DNA of 64,000 bases from the NCBI RefSeq assembly GCF_001730225.1, contig NZ_MIJE01000001.1, positions 558,001 through 622,000 of the forward strand, given 5' to 3'. Below the pieces are notes generated by a model. It saw nothing but the letters and a program-made list of their open reading frames with translations. It made no database searches and had not been told where the DNA came from. Below are positions 45,208 to 53,327 of the stretch, in pieces. Numbering within the stretch: position 1 is the first letter of the stretch; every line of letters starts with the position of its first letter. The stretch comes from Desulfuribacillus alkaliarsenatis. Lineage in GTDB: Bacteria > Bacillota > Bacilli > Desulfuribacillales > Desulfuribacillaceae. Made by a program: the position numbers and the translations under genes.

Positions 45208-45348
45208 ATGGACCCGAAAGAGTTAAAGCAAGTTTCTGCAGAGCATCAAGATAAAATTGACCCAAATCAAGTTGATATAGACGGATTGGGAGACAGTAGT
45301 TTTTTTAATGAAAAAGACGAGGAGCTAGTTCACAGCTGTGATGAATAG
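45208..45348 (+). CDS. Small acidic hypothetical protein (46 aa)
   Basis: A 46-residue open frame starting MDPKELKQVSAEHQDKI and ending VHSCDE. It has a good ribosome binding site (GGGAGGTG) 6 bases before the ATG, which is why it is called despite its size. It is acidic, without membrane segment, and has one Cys near the C-terminus. No family is recognised. It begins the accessory stretch between rnjB and tepA and is followed 69 bases later by another tiny gene with a similar ribosome binding site. Confidence 0.55.
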   Translation: MDPKELKQVSAEHQDKIDPNQVDIDGLGDSSFFNEKDEELVHSCDE

Positions 45349-45417
45349 ATGTTCTAAAAGGTATATAAAGCCCATAAAATAATAATATCAAACCTATTCA
45401 TCATGGGAGGTGGGGCA

Positions 45418-45588
45418 GTGAAATTAGACGATTTAAAGGGGAAGAAGGTTCTGGATTATAGAATCATCGATAATAGTGAAGAGGTTAACGTAGAAATCAT
45501 ATTAGAAAACAATCTATATTTAAAAATTAACCTTACAAATTTGCCAGTGGATGCAATTAGCATAGGTAAGAGGAAAGATTATCTTTAA
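45418..45588 (+). CDS. Small hypothetical protein (56 aa)
   Basis: A 56-residue protein with an alternating beta-type pattern (LDDLKGKKVLDYRIIDN, then VNVEIILENNLYLKINL). The GTG start at 45418 is preceded by GGGAGGTG; the frame is open 5 codons further but that ATG lies within the ribosome binding site. It ends immediately at an intrinsic terminator. The fold may be a small beta-sheet domain; no family is recognised and no function is claimed. Confidence 0.6.
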   Translation: MKLDDLKGKKVLDYRIIDNSEEVNVEIILENNLYLKINLTNLPVDAISIGKRKDYL

Positions 45589-45613
45589 AATCCGTCGATT
45601 GGCGGATTTTTTG
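45587..45613 (+). terminator. Intrinsic terminator after the 56-aa gene
   Basis: AAAATCCG/CGGATTTT with an 8-base loop and a T run; it overlaps the last base of the stop codon. Confidence 0.9.
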
Positions 45614-45652
45614 CATTAAGTGTACTAATAATCGTTTAGGTATATTTAAGGA

Positions 45653-45680
45653 TTGTATTTTATTCTATGTCCTTTATACT
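45653..45680 (+). promoter_or_regulatory. Promoter of the coiled-coil/NAGPA gene pair
   Basis: TTGTAT (45653-45658), 16-base spacer, TATACT (45675-45680), about 35 bases before the next ATG. Confidence 0.55.
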
Positions 45681-45715
45681 AATATATATATGAAACTAAA
45701 TTAGGGGGCTAGATA

Positions 45716-46204
45716 ATGTCAGATTATAATTACGAATATGCAACTAGAAGTACTCAACAATCCATGGGTTCCCTAGACAGAGCTACTAAAAATAACAAGA
45801 AAAAGCCTTTGAAGATTTTCATTGGTTTTTTAGCAGTTTTAGTAATATGGGCTGGTCTTTTCTGGGTTGGGTACACCTATGCAATCAATTATATTAATGA
45901 AAGCCAAAAACTAATTACTGCAGAAATAGCCAGTATTAATCAGTCAAATATGAACACAATAGACAATTTTAATGCAGAGTTAGTAAAGTTACAGGCAGAA
46001 ATTCAAAGTGTTAATAAAGATATAGTACTTGTTGTAGACCAATTAAGTTTTATACAAGAGGAGCTTGAGTTAACAGGTCAAACCATGACAGGTAGTGATC
46101 AGACTCGTCAAGCCTTAACAGCTAGAATTGCTGACCTTGATCGACAATTAGATGAATTACGACTTCAACTAATACGGTTAGAGGAGGCTGCCCGTGTTTA
46201 TTAA
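45716..46204 (+). CDS. Membrane-anchored coiled-coil protein
   Basis: A 162-residue protein. A Tyr/Lys-rich cytoplasmic N-terminus (about 1-32) leads to one membrane segment (IFIGFLAVLVIWAGLFWVGY, about 35-55). The rest is a long extracytoplasmic coiled coil rich in Gln, Leu, Glu and Asp (about 60-160). It overlaps the next gene by 11 bases, so the two proteins are probably made together and may interact. No family is recognised; it could be a scaffold or tether for the phosphodiester glycosidase. Confidence 0.75.
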   Translation: MSDYNYEYATRSTQQSMGSLDRATKNNKKKPLKIFIGFLAVLVIWAGLFWVGYTYAINYINESQKLITAEIASINQSNMNTIDNFNAELVKLQAEIQSVNKDIVLVVDQLSFIQEELELTGQTMTGSDQTRQALTARIADLDRQLDELRLQLIRLEEAARVY

Positions 46205-47276
46205 AATTCAATTATTACTATTGCTTTTAATAACCCCACTTGTTGGCTTTATCATGGGTTTTAAGAGTATTAATGTATCTGCTGATGAATTAACACAGCT
46301 CTATATTCAGGAGTATGAAATAAGCGAAAATATTAGTGCTTTTACAAAAGATATAAACCAATTAAGCCTCGATATTTCAAAATCCTACACCTATGCTTCT
46401 ATGTCTAATATGCTAATTGAAGCGATACGTAATAATGCATTTACAGATATGCTAGCTTATGAACAACAAAGATTTCAATTAGATGCATTAGTTGAAGCTA
46501 GCTTAAACAATAGTAGAAGGTCAGAGGATGTTTTGGATCAGATATTAGCAAGGATGCTAGGTCAACCTATAGGGCAGACCTTTGGAGAAAATGCTGGAAT
46601 TAAAGTTTATTCATTAGAAGAAGCTGGCTACCGTGGGTTTATGGCGAAGGTTCGCTTACATAACCCTAATGCAGTTAGAATGGTGTTAGCAGAAGACCAA
46701 GTGTTCAGTTCTGGAGAAACAACTAGAAATGCAGCAAATCGTTCTGGTGCTATGCTAGCTGTAAATGCAGGTGGCTTTATGAGTGAGGACGGAAAAATTA
46801 GGCCATTAGGTATCACGGTAATTGATGGTGAAGTTCTAACATACTCTAATTCAGATTTAAGTGTTATAGGATTTAATGAAAATGGTAACTTAGTAGGCGG
46901 GAGAATTGAGTCAGAGGAGCAATTAAACCAAATTGGTATTATACATGGAGCCAGCTTTTTACCTACTTTACTAAAAGATGGTATTAAGCAGTCGATACCA
47001 GCCCAATGGGCTAATGCAAGGCAGCCAAGGACTATGATTGGTCATTTTGAAAATGGAGACTTATTATTTATCGTTATAGACGGTCGACGAGAAGGTTGGA
47101 GTATGGGTGTAACATTAGAAGAAGCTCAGGATAAGCTGTTAGAATTTAATGTGCGAGATGCTTACAACTTAGATGGTGGAGGATCTAGCACATTCTTTTA
47201 CGATGGTCAGGTTTTAAATCGTCCTTCATCAGGGTCAGAGCGGAGAGTAACTACAAATATAGTAATAATTCCGTAA
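46194..47276 (+). CDS. Phosphodiester glycosidase (NAGPA-domain) family protein
   Basis: A 360-residue exported protein. The N-terminal hydrophobic segment (LLLLLLITPLVGFIMGF) is a signal anchor or signal peptide; a helical region follows (about 30-120). The C-terminal NAGPA domain (about 130-358) has ANRSGAMLAVNAGGFMSEDG, RQPRTMIGHFENGDLLFIVIDGR and the signature NLDGGGSSTFFYDGQ. The family hydrolyses phosphodiester-linked sugars; in Gram-positive bacteria wall polymers are likely substrates, but that is inference. GTG start, overlapping the coiled-coil gene. Confidence 0.85.
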   Translation: MFIKIQLLLLLLITPLVGFIMGFKSINVSADELTQLYIQEYEISENISAFTKDINQLSLDISKSYTYASMSNMLIEAIRNNAFTDMLAYEQQRFQLDALVEASLNNSRRSEDVLDQILARMLGQPIGQTFGENAGIKVYSLEEAGYRGFMAKVRLHNPNAVRMVLAEDQVFSSGETTRNAANRSGAMLAVNAGGFMSEDGKIRPLGITVIDGEVLTYSNSDLSVIGFNENGNLVGGRIESEEQLNQIGIIHGASFLPTLLKDGIKQSIPAQWANARQPRTMIGHFENGDLLFIVIDGRREGWSMGVTLEEAQDKLLEFNVRDAYNLDGGGSSTFFYDGQVLNRPSSGSERRVTTNIVIIP

Positions 47277-47280
47277 ATTG

Positions 47281-47321
47281 GTTTATTTGACATTGGTTAT
47301 TGAAAATAGTGTCAAATAAAC
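47281..47321 (+). promoter_or_regulatory. Candidate operator, 12-bp inverted repeat before the diguanylate cyclase gene
   Basis: GTTTATTTGACA (47281-47292) and TGTCAAATAAAC (47310-47321) are exact complements around 17 bases. The right arm lies between the -35 and -10 of the promoter at 47300. The TTTGACA/TGTCAAA core is shared with the repeat upstream of the PplA-like gene. Confidence 0.55.
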
Positions 47322-47328
47322 TTATAAT
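47300..47328 (+). promoter_or_regulatory. Promoter of the diguanylate cyclase gene
   Basis: TTGAAA (47300-47305), 17-base spacer, TATAAT (47323-47328), overlapped by the inverted repeat. Confidence 0.65.
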
Positions 47329-47389
47329 TAAATATTATAGTATTATAGTGAGTTATAATTGGTGACAAATAAAGGTAGGTGATTTTTTC

Positions 47390-48439
47390 ATGAGTATCCT
47401 GATAGTGGATGATTCAACACTAGCGAGAGCTGTCTTGAGTGATATTTTAATGGGAAATGGCTATGATGATATTGTGATGAAATCATCTGCTAAGGAAGCT
47501 ATCGAATATATTCTTAAGAACTCTTGCGGGTCACCAAGTGATGTATCAATTGAAGTAGATTTGATATTAATGGACGGGATAATGCCTGAAATTGAAGGGA
47601 TAGAGGCATGCAGATTAATACGTAATATTGAAGGAATGGCTGATATTCCCATCATTATGGTAACGGGAAAAACAGACATTAAAACTTTACAGGATGCATT
47701 TGATGCTGGTGCTAATGATTATATAACCAAACCATTTAATAAGCTTGAGTTACTGGCAAGGGTTAGGGCAGCATTAAACTTAAAGTATGAGATTGATAAA
47801 AGAAAAGATAGGGAACGAGAGCTTAAAGAGTTAAATAAAATATTGCAAGAATTGTCTTCAATTGATGGCCTTACAGGGGTAGCAAATAGAAGAAGATTTG
47901 ATGAAACATTAGAGATAGAGTTTAAGCGAGCAGTAAGGAACAACAAAAAACTTTCCATTATTATGGCAGATATTGATTTCTTTAAGGAGTACAATGATAC
48001 TTATGGACATCAAGCTGGCGATGACTGTTTAAAGAAAATAGCCAGTGTACTAAATGATATTGTAAAAAGGCCTGGTGATTTAGTTGCTCGTTATGGCGGG
48101 GAAGAATTTGTAGTTATACTACCTGATACAGATGAGCAAGGTGCCAAAAATATTGCATTATTAGCTAAAAATAATGTTGAGAATCTAAAAATACCACACG
48201 AAAAATCAAGAGTAGGAGAGCATGTTACCATAAGCTTAGGAGTATCTACTTTGACTGAAGATATAGCTACAAGGCACCAACTACTTAAAGAAGCGGATAT
48301 AGCATTATACGAGTCAAAAAAATCAGGAAGAAACTGTGTGCATGTATATTCTGCAAATAGCAATACTCCTGGTCATTGTGATGCAAAAATTATTCGATTA
48401 TCTGAAAAACAGCTCGAAAAAAAACATAAAGTTGATTAA
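47390..48439 (+). CDS. Response regulator diguanylate cyclase (REC-GGDEF, PleD/WspR type)
   Basis: Makes the second messenger c-di-GMP when phosphorylated. The receiver domain (about 1-125) has the acidic pair Asp7-Asp8, phosphoacceptor Asp62 in LILMDGIMPE, and Lys in ITKPF. A helical linker (about 125-160) joins it to a GGDEF domain with DGLTGVANRRRFDE, ADIDFFKEYNDTYGHQAGD and the active-site GGEEF at 236-240. The inhibitory I-site RPGD (227-230) lies 5 residues upstream, so product feedback is expected. No histidine kinase is adjacent. Length 349. It is part of the accessory block between rnjB and tepA. Confidence 0.93.
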   Translation: MSILIVDDSTLARAVLSDILMGNGYDDIVMKSSAKEAIEYILKNSCGSPSDVSIEVDLILMDGIMPEIEGIEACRLIRNIEGMADIPIIMVTGKTDIKTLQDAFDAGANDYITKPFNKLELLARVRAALNLKYEIDKRKDRERELKELNKILQELSSIDGLTGVANRRRFDETLEIEFKRAVRNNKKLSIIMADIDFFKEYNDTYGHQAGDDCLKKIASVLNDIVKRPGDLVARYGGEEFVVILPDTDEQGAKNIALLAKNNVENLKIPHEKSRVGEHVTISLGVSTLTEDIATRHQLLKEADIALYESKKSGRNCVHVYSANSNTPGHCDAKIIRLSEKQLEKKHKVD

Positions 48440-48471
48440 CGTGAGAATTATTTGTGATAGGGGGAAGGGTT

Positions 48472-49038
48472 TTGGCTAAAGTAATACTACTATCAGGAAG
48501 TCCGAACAAAATAGGAAATACTATGGATGTATTGAAAGAATGCAAGAAAAGTATTGAGAATGAAAATGTAGAAGCTGAGATAATTTCATTGTCAGGTAAA
48601 AATATTCGAGGCTGTACAGGCTGCCGAAAATGCAAAGAAATAAAAAAGTGCATTATCGACGATGGATTAAATGATATTCTTTTTAAGGTTAAAGAAGCCG
48701 AAGGCTTTATTATAGGAGCACCTGTGTACTTTGGTACACCAAGGGGAGACTTAATGAATGCTATACAAAGAATTGGTATGGTTTCCTATGGTACGGACAG
48801 ATTTTTATCCTGGAAAGTTGGTGGCCCAGTTGCTATCGGCAGAAGAGGTGGATTATCGACGACCTACCAAGAGATGCTTATGTTTTATTTTATAAATGAA
48901 ATGATAGTACCTGGATCATCGTATTGGAATATTGTTTTTGGTAAAGCTCCAGGGGATGCCCTCAAAGATACAGAAGGTATAGAGTCGACAACCCGTTTTG
49001 CATCGAATGTTGCAAAGCTTATAAACAAAATAAACTGA
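48472..49038 (+). CDS. Cys-rich flavodoxin-fold NAD(P)H reductase family protein
   Basis: A 188-residue member of the NADPH-dependent FMN reductase/iron-sulfur flavoprotein group. The N-terminus has the FMN phosphate loop ILLSGSPNKIGNTMDVL. Cys48, Cys51, Cys54 and Cys60 form CxxCxxCxxxxxC, a pattern that can hold an iron-sulfur cluster in this family. IIGAPVYFGTPRGDLMNAI is the second flavin contact. The TTG start follows GGGGGAAGGG; a frame from 48454 adds six unlikely residues. The redox partner is not identifiable from the neighbourhood. Confidence 0.85.
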   Translation: MAKVILLSGSPNKIGNTMDVLKECKKSIENENVEAEIISLSGKNIRGCTGCRKCKEIKKCIIDDGLNDILFKVKEAEGFIIGAPVYFGTPRGDLMNAIQRIGMVSYGTDRFLSWKVGGPVAIGRRGGLSTTYQEMLMFYFINEMIVPGSSYWNIVFGKAPGDALKDTEGIESTTRFASNVAKLINKIN

Positions 49039-49045
49039 TTTTTAG

Positions 49046-49075
49046 GCCCTTGTCAAATTGAACAAGGGCTTTGTT
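49046..49075 (+). terminator. Intrinsic terminator after the flavoprotein gene
   Basis: GCCCTTGT/ACAAGGGC with an 8-base loop followed by TTTGTT. Confidence 0.85.
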
Positions 49076-49192
49076 ATGGCTTCTTAAAGCTTGTTTTAAT
49101 TGTGTTATCTTAGTGTCCCGTATGAATTTTTATTTAAGACAAATACTATTTAAAGATACGGTTTGAACTAATTAATCAAGGAGATGTCGGAA

Positions 49193-49984
49193 ATGGATTA
49201 TAAAAAAAGAAAAAGGTTAATTAATCAGGATATGCCAGATACATCTGAACCCAATCCAGCATTACCTCCAACAAAACCCCAAAAAAATAAAGGTAAAAAG
49301 AAGGAACTTGAAGAGCCTAACATTATTGATACAATCAAGAATTTTGGGCAGACGAATATTCCACAAGTAGAGAGCAATATCCACTGTTTGAACATTATTG
49401 GACAGGTTGAAGGCCATATGGTATTACCTCCACAAAATAAAACAACAAAGTACGAGCATATAATACCGCAAATTGTCGCAGCTGAGCAGAATGAAAAAGT
49501 TGAAGGTATTTTAATTATATTAAATACCGTTGGCGGCGATGTAGAGGCAGGACTAGCATTAGCTGAAATGATTTCAAGTCTTTCTAAACCAACTGTAACG
49601 TTGGTCTTAGGTGGTGGTCACTCAATTGGAGTGCCAATTGCCGTATCCTCTAATTATAGTTACATAGCTGAAACGGCGACGATGACTATTCATCCTATTC
49701 GCTTAACTGGTCTTGTTATTGGAGTGCCACAAACCTATGAGTATTTGGATAAGATGCAGGAAAGGGTAGTCAGGTTTGTGACTAAGCATTCAAACATAAG
49801 TGAAGAAAAGTTTAAGGAATTAATGTATAAAACAGGTAATTTAGCACGAGATATTGGAACTAACGTTATTGGAATTGACGCTGTTAACCACGGTATCATT
49901 GATGAAGTCGGTGGTTTAGGACAAGCAATTAAAAAGCTAAACGAACTAATTGCTCAAAATAAAGGAGGCGGGTTATTACAATGA
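49193..49984 (+). CDS. tepA: ClpP-like serine protease TepA
   Basis: ClpP-fold protease of the TepA/YmfB group. B. subtilis TepA has been linked to protein translocation and to degradation of small acid-soluble spore proteins. The N-terminal 60 residues are charged and low complexity. The catalytic Ser144 is in [11 protein letters not shown], the His is in [11 protein letters not shown], and the Asp region lies in [16 protein letters not shown]. Length 263. The ATG at 49193 is set by AAGGAG; an upstream ATG at 49184 lies within that site. The 3' end overlaps ylzJ by 4 bases. Confidence 0.93.
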   Translation: MDYKKRKRLINQDMPDTSEPNPALPPTKPQKNKGKKKELEEPNIIDTIKNFGQTNIPQVESNIHCLNIIGQVEGHMVLPPQNKTTKYEHIIPQIVAAEQNEKVEGILIILNTVGGDVEAGLALAEMISSLSKPTVTLVLGGGHSIGVPIAVSSNYSYIAETATMTIHPIRLTGLVIGVPQTYEYLDKMQERVVRFVTKHSNISEEKFKELMYKTGNLARDIGTNVIGIDAVNHGIIDEVGGLGQAIKKLNELIAQNKGGGLLQ

Positions 49985-50199
49985 TAATCTATACACCTTT
50001 ACCAATAGAATCTGTTCTTAATCAGACTGATATTGAAGAACCTAACTATACAGAAATGGACTACCAGGGTAAAAAAGTAATAGTTGAGTCGATTGACAGC
50101 TATCAAGCTAAAATTGTACGCTTAATAAGCAGTAATCCTAATGATTTTTTAAACGCTAATTATACTCCAGGAAAAATAATATATTTTAGACCTGAGTAA
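49981..50199 (+). CDS. ylzJ: YlzJ-like small protein
   Basis: A 72-residue protein of the YlzJ family, of unknown function. Seen: the N-terminal [13 protein letters not shown] and a C-terminal [11 protein letters not shown], both typical. The ATG overlaps the tepA stop and its ribosome binding site (AAAGGAGGCGG) lies within tepA. Order tepA-ylzJ-spoIIIE is the same as in B. subtilis, which supports the assignment. Confidence 0.88.
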   Translation: MIIYTPLPIESVLNQTDIEEPNYTEMDYQGKKVIVESIDSYQAKIVRLISSNPNDFLNANYTPGKIIYFRPE

Positions 50200-50210
50200 G
50201 AAGGAACTTA

Positions 50211-50242
50211 AGGCATCTACAAGAATTATTAAGTAGATGTCT
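50211..50242 (+). terminator. Probable terminator after ylzJ
   Basis: AGGCATCTAC pairs with GTAGATGTCT (one G-T wobble) around a 12-base loop, followed by a weak TTTAT run. Confidence 0.6.
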
Positions 50243-50251
50243 TTATGTTTA

Positions 50252-50280
50252 TTGCAGTATTAACTATTGTAGATTATTAT
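50252..50280 (+). promoter_or_regulatory. Promoter of spoIIIE
   Basis: TTGCAG (50252-50257), 17-base spacer, TATTAT (50275-50280), about 34 bases before the ATG. Confidence 0.6.
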
Positions 50281-50313
50281 ATGTAGGATAGATAAGATTA
50301 GGGAGCGAAGACA

Positions 50314-52674
50314 ATGGGTGCATTTAAAGAACTGAACAGAAATATTAAATACGAACTTATTGGTATCATTATCATAGTAATTTCGGCTTTGGCATTAGGT
50401 CAATTTGGATCAATCGGGAATTCATTATCTTTTATCACAAGGCTTTTTGCAGGTAATTGGGGATTTTTAATACCTCTGTTTACTGGTGCTTATGCAGTAT
50501 ACATAATATTTAAGAGAAAGCAAATTCAATACAGTTCAAGATTTTTCGGGATTATTTTATTTTTTTTAGTACTTTTGATATATAGTCATTTGAATTTATA
50601 TGTACAGCTAGTAGGTAGAACGGGTGCTGAATTCAACATTATACAAACAACCTATCAGGCTATAATTGATAGCAGGAATACGCAAGAATCTATCGATTTA
50701 GGAGGGGGCTTAATAGGTGCTGTTTTCTTGTGGATAAGCATATACTTGTTCGACGTAAGTGGGACGAGGCTTGTTCTAATTGGTGCAATGTTAATTGGAA
50801 TTTTATTAATAACAAAACTTACAATAGGTGATGTTTTATATAAAGCTATAGCACAAATCAAAGATTTATACAAACGTTTGTTGGAATACATTGGAAATAT
50901 ATTGGGGATTTTAAATCCAAAAAATGTTGCAAAAATTGAGCAAGCTGAAAAATCTGATTTAGCTGAAGCAGATACAAAAGAGACAAATAGTAATAAGGCT
51001 TCGCATGTTTTACAGGAAGAAACCAGAGTCTTAAAACAAGCCAATAATAAGTTTATAAATCAAAGCGAAGATAAAAAAAATAATGACAAAGTAATTTCCT
51101 ATACTTCTTTTAACGAAGTTGAAAAAGACATAAGTGCTACGGCAGTAGAAAAAAGCGATTCATTAACAGATTTACAATCAGTTCTAGCACAGGATGATAA
51201 GCATTCTAGCTACCAAGACATTAACAGACAAGGCAGCTATAGATTCCCATCTATAGAATTGTTAGAGAATCGTTCATCAAAACGCAAGGTAGATATTAAC
51301 ATTTCCTCGAACATAAGAAAGCTTGAAGCAACTTTAGAGAGTTTTGGTGTGGTAGCGAAAGTTGTAAACTATAGCCAAGGACCATCTGTTACTCGCTACG
51401 AGCTTCAGCCTGCTATTGGTGTAAAAGTTAGTAAAGTATTAAATTTAACAGATGACTTAGCATTAGCACTTGCAGCAAAGGATATTAGGATGGAAGCACC
51501 TATTCCAGGTAAAGCAGCTATAGGCATAGAAGTTCCAAATCAAGATATAGAAGTAATAGGACTTAGAGAAGTCGTATCAAGTAATGAATTTAAACAAGCA
51601 TCATCAAAGCTTACTATTGCACTTGGTAAGGATTTATCAGGAAATTCGATAGTAGCAGATTTAGCAAAAATGCCCCATTTGTTGATAGCTGGCTCGACTG
51701 GGTCGGGTAAAAGTGTCTGTGTTAATGGGATCATAACTAGTATTTTATATAAAGCAACTCCAGATGAAGTGAAGTTATTCATGATTGATCCTAAAATGGT
51801 TGAGCTAAACGTATATAACGGTATACCTCATTTAGTAACGCCAGTAGTAACAGATCCACGTCAAGCGTCATATTTACTGAAAAAAGTAGTGCAAGAGATG
51901 GAAAGAAGATATCGTTTGTTTGCAGAGCGCAAGGCTCGGGATTTAGAACGATACAACTTTTTAATAAAAGAAGAACATTCTAAAGGAAACGATTCTTTTG
52001 AGTGCTTACCTCAAATAGTTGTAATTATTGACGAATTAGCTGACCTTATGATGGTAGCTCCAGGTGATGTTGAGGACGCCATTTGTCGTATTGCACAAAT
52101 GGCTAGAGCTGCTGGTATACATTTGATTATTGCTACCCAGAGACCAAGTGTAGATGTCATTACAGGAATTATTAAGGCGAATATACCGAGTAGAATTGCC
52201 TTTTCCGTAGCATCACAGACTGACTCAAGAACAATACTCGATATGGGTGGTGCAGAAAAATTACTAGGCAGAGGAGATATGCTGTTTTTACCAGTTGGAG
52301 CGGCTAAACCAGTTCGCTTACAAGGTGCCTATTTATCTGAACAGGAGATTGAAGAAATTGTTACCCATGTAAAATCGCAGCAACAAGCTAATAGTCAGGA
52401 GGAATTATTAGATTTTACGGAAGCTCCAATAAATGATTTGATTGAAGACGTCCAAGACGAATTGTACTTACAGGCAGTTGATCTAGTAGTGGATGCAGGA
52501 CAGGCCTCAGTTTCATATTTACAAAGAAAGCTAAAAATAGGATATGCACGGGCAGCGAGATTGATTGACACGATGGAGGAGCAGGGCGTGGTCGGGAGTT
52601 TTGAAGGTAGTAAGCCTAGGGAAGTACTTATAACGAAGGAACAGCATATTCAACAGCAACAGAATTCTAAATAG
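50314..52674 (+). CDS. spoIIIE: DNA translocase FtsK/SpoIIIE
   Basis: Hexameric DNA pump that moves the chromosome into the forespore and clears DNA from septa. N-terminal membrane domain with four or five helices (about 18-170), an acidic, variable linker (about 200-320), then alpha and beta motor domains with Walker [14 protein letters not shown] (near 457-469) and Walker [16 protein letters not shown]. The C-terminal gamma winged helix that reads polar SRS/KOPS sequences is present ([20 protein letters not shown]). Length 786. The position after ylzJ identifies it as the SpoIIIE ortholog. Confidence 0.97.
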   Translation: MGAFKELNRNIKYELIGIIIIVISALALGQFGSIGNSLSFITRLFAGNWGFLIPLFTGAYAVYIIFKRKQIQYSSRFFGIILFFLVLLIYSHLNLYVQLVGRTGAEFNIIQTTYQAIIDSRNTQESIDLGGGLIGAVFLWISIYLFDVSGTRLVLIGAMLIGILLITKLTIGDVLYKAIAQIKDLYKRLLEYIGNILGILNPKNVAKIEQAEKSDLAEADTKETNSNKASHVLQEETRVLKQANNKFINQSEDKKNNDKVISYTSFNEVEKDISATAVEKSDSLTDLQSVLAQDDKHSSYQDINRQGSYRFPSIELLENRSSKRKVDINISSNIRKLEATLESFGVVAKVVNYSQGPSVTRYELQPAIGVKVSKVLNLTDDLALALAAKDIRMEAPIPGKAAIGIEVPNQDIEVIGLREVVSSNEFKQASSKLTIALGKDLSGNSIVADLAKMPHLLIAGSTGSGKSVCVNGIITSILYKATPDEVKLFMIDPKMVELNVYNGIPHLVTPVVTDPRQASYLLKKVVQEMERRYRLFAERKARDLERYNFLIKEEHSKGNDSFECLPQIVVIIDELADLMMVAPGDVEDAICRIAQMARAAGIHLIIATQRPSVDVITGIIKANIPSRIAFSVASQTDSRTILDMGGAEKLLGRGDMLFLPVGAAKPVRLQGAYLSEQEIEEIVTHVKSQQQANSQEELLDFTEAPINDLIEDVQDELYLQAVDLVVDAGQASVSYLQRKLKIGYARAARLIDTMEEQGVVGSFEGSKPREVLITKEQHIQQQQNSK

Positions 52675-52752
52675 TAGCATTTCTTGTAAATAGTCTACAT
52701 AAGATTGAACAACAGTGATATTTGTACAACTATTAACAAGGAGATGTTATAA

Positions 52753-53154
52753 ATGACAACACAAATAATAAAAGAAATACAATCAATTAGTGGAGTTAAA
52801 GGTAGACTTACTTTTAACCCTGAGGTGATAAAGCATATTGCAGCAATTGTAGCCCGTGACGTTATAGGCATCTATTCAATAAGTGGTGGAATTTTTGATG
52901 GCATAGCTGAACGATTAAGTAATAAGCAGCAGTATAAGGGTATTAAGGTCGTAGTAGAGGAGTCTGAGGTTGTTTTTGATATTAACATTATTGTAGAATA
53001 TGCTCACTCGATTCCAGACATATATAAAGAGCTAAAGTCGGATTTAAAGCAAACAATATACTATATGACGGGTCTAGAAGTTGTGGAAGTAAATCTAATG
53101 GTTGACGGATTAAAAATAGTAGAAGAACTTAACGAGGAAATAGCTAAAGACTAG
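52753..53154 (+). CDS. Asp23/Gls24 family envelope-stress protein
   Basis: A 133-residue protein of the Asp23 family. Seen: GRLTFNPEVIKHIAAIVARDVIGIYSISGG near the N-terminus, IKVVVEESEVVFDINIIVEYAHSIPDIY in parts in the middle, and TGLEVVEVNLMVDGLKI at the end. Members associate with the membrane and are linked to envelope stress or lipid homeostasis. AAGGAGATG precedes the ATG. B. subtilis does not have such a gene directly after spoIIIE. Confidence 0.9.
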   Translation: MTTQIIKEIQSISGVKGRLTFNPEVIKHIAAIVARDVIGIYSISGGIFDGIAERLSNKQQYKGIKVVVEESEVVFDINIIVEYAHSIPDIYKELKSDLKQTIYYMTGLEVVEVNLMVDGLKIVEELNEEIAKD

Positions 53155-53192
53155 AATTTTAACATTATCAACTATTTTATAGGATGCATGCT

Positions 53193-53220
53193 AAAACAGG
53201 GTGAATAACCCTGTTTTTTT
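53193..53220 (+). terminator. Intrinsic terminator after the Asp23 gene
   Basis: AAAACAGGG/CCCTGTTTT with a 7-base loop and a T run. Confidence 0.92.
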
Positions 53221-53327
53221 TATACCAATCAGGACTAATAAGTTTAGGTGGTTTATGAAAAGGCTATGCATAGTTAATGAATTAAGACAAATAATGAAGA
53301 TATAATTTTTTGGGAGGTTAATCTGTC

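Noticed and set aside
53260-53300. Forespore sigma-G promoter before the GerA-GerC gene (GCATA ... CAAATAA)
   Set aside because: The -10 matches the consensus too poorly to support a call, although sigma-G control would be expected.
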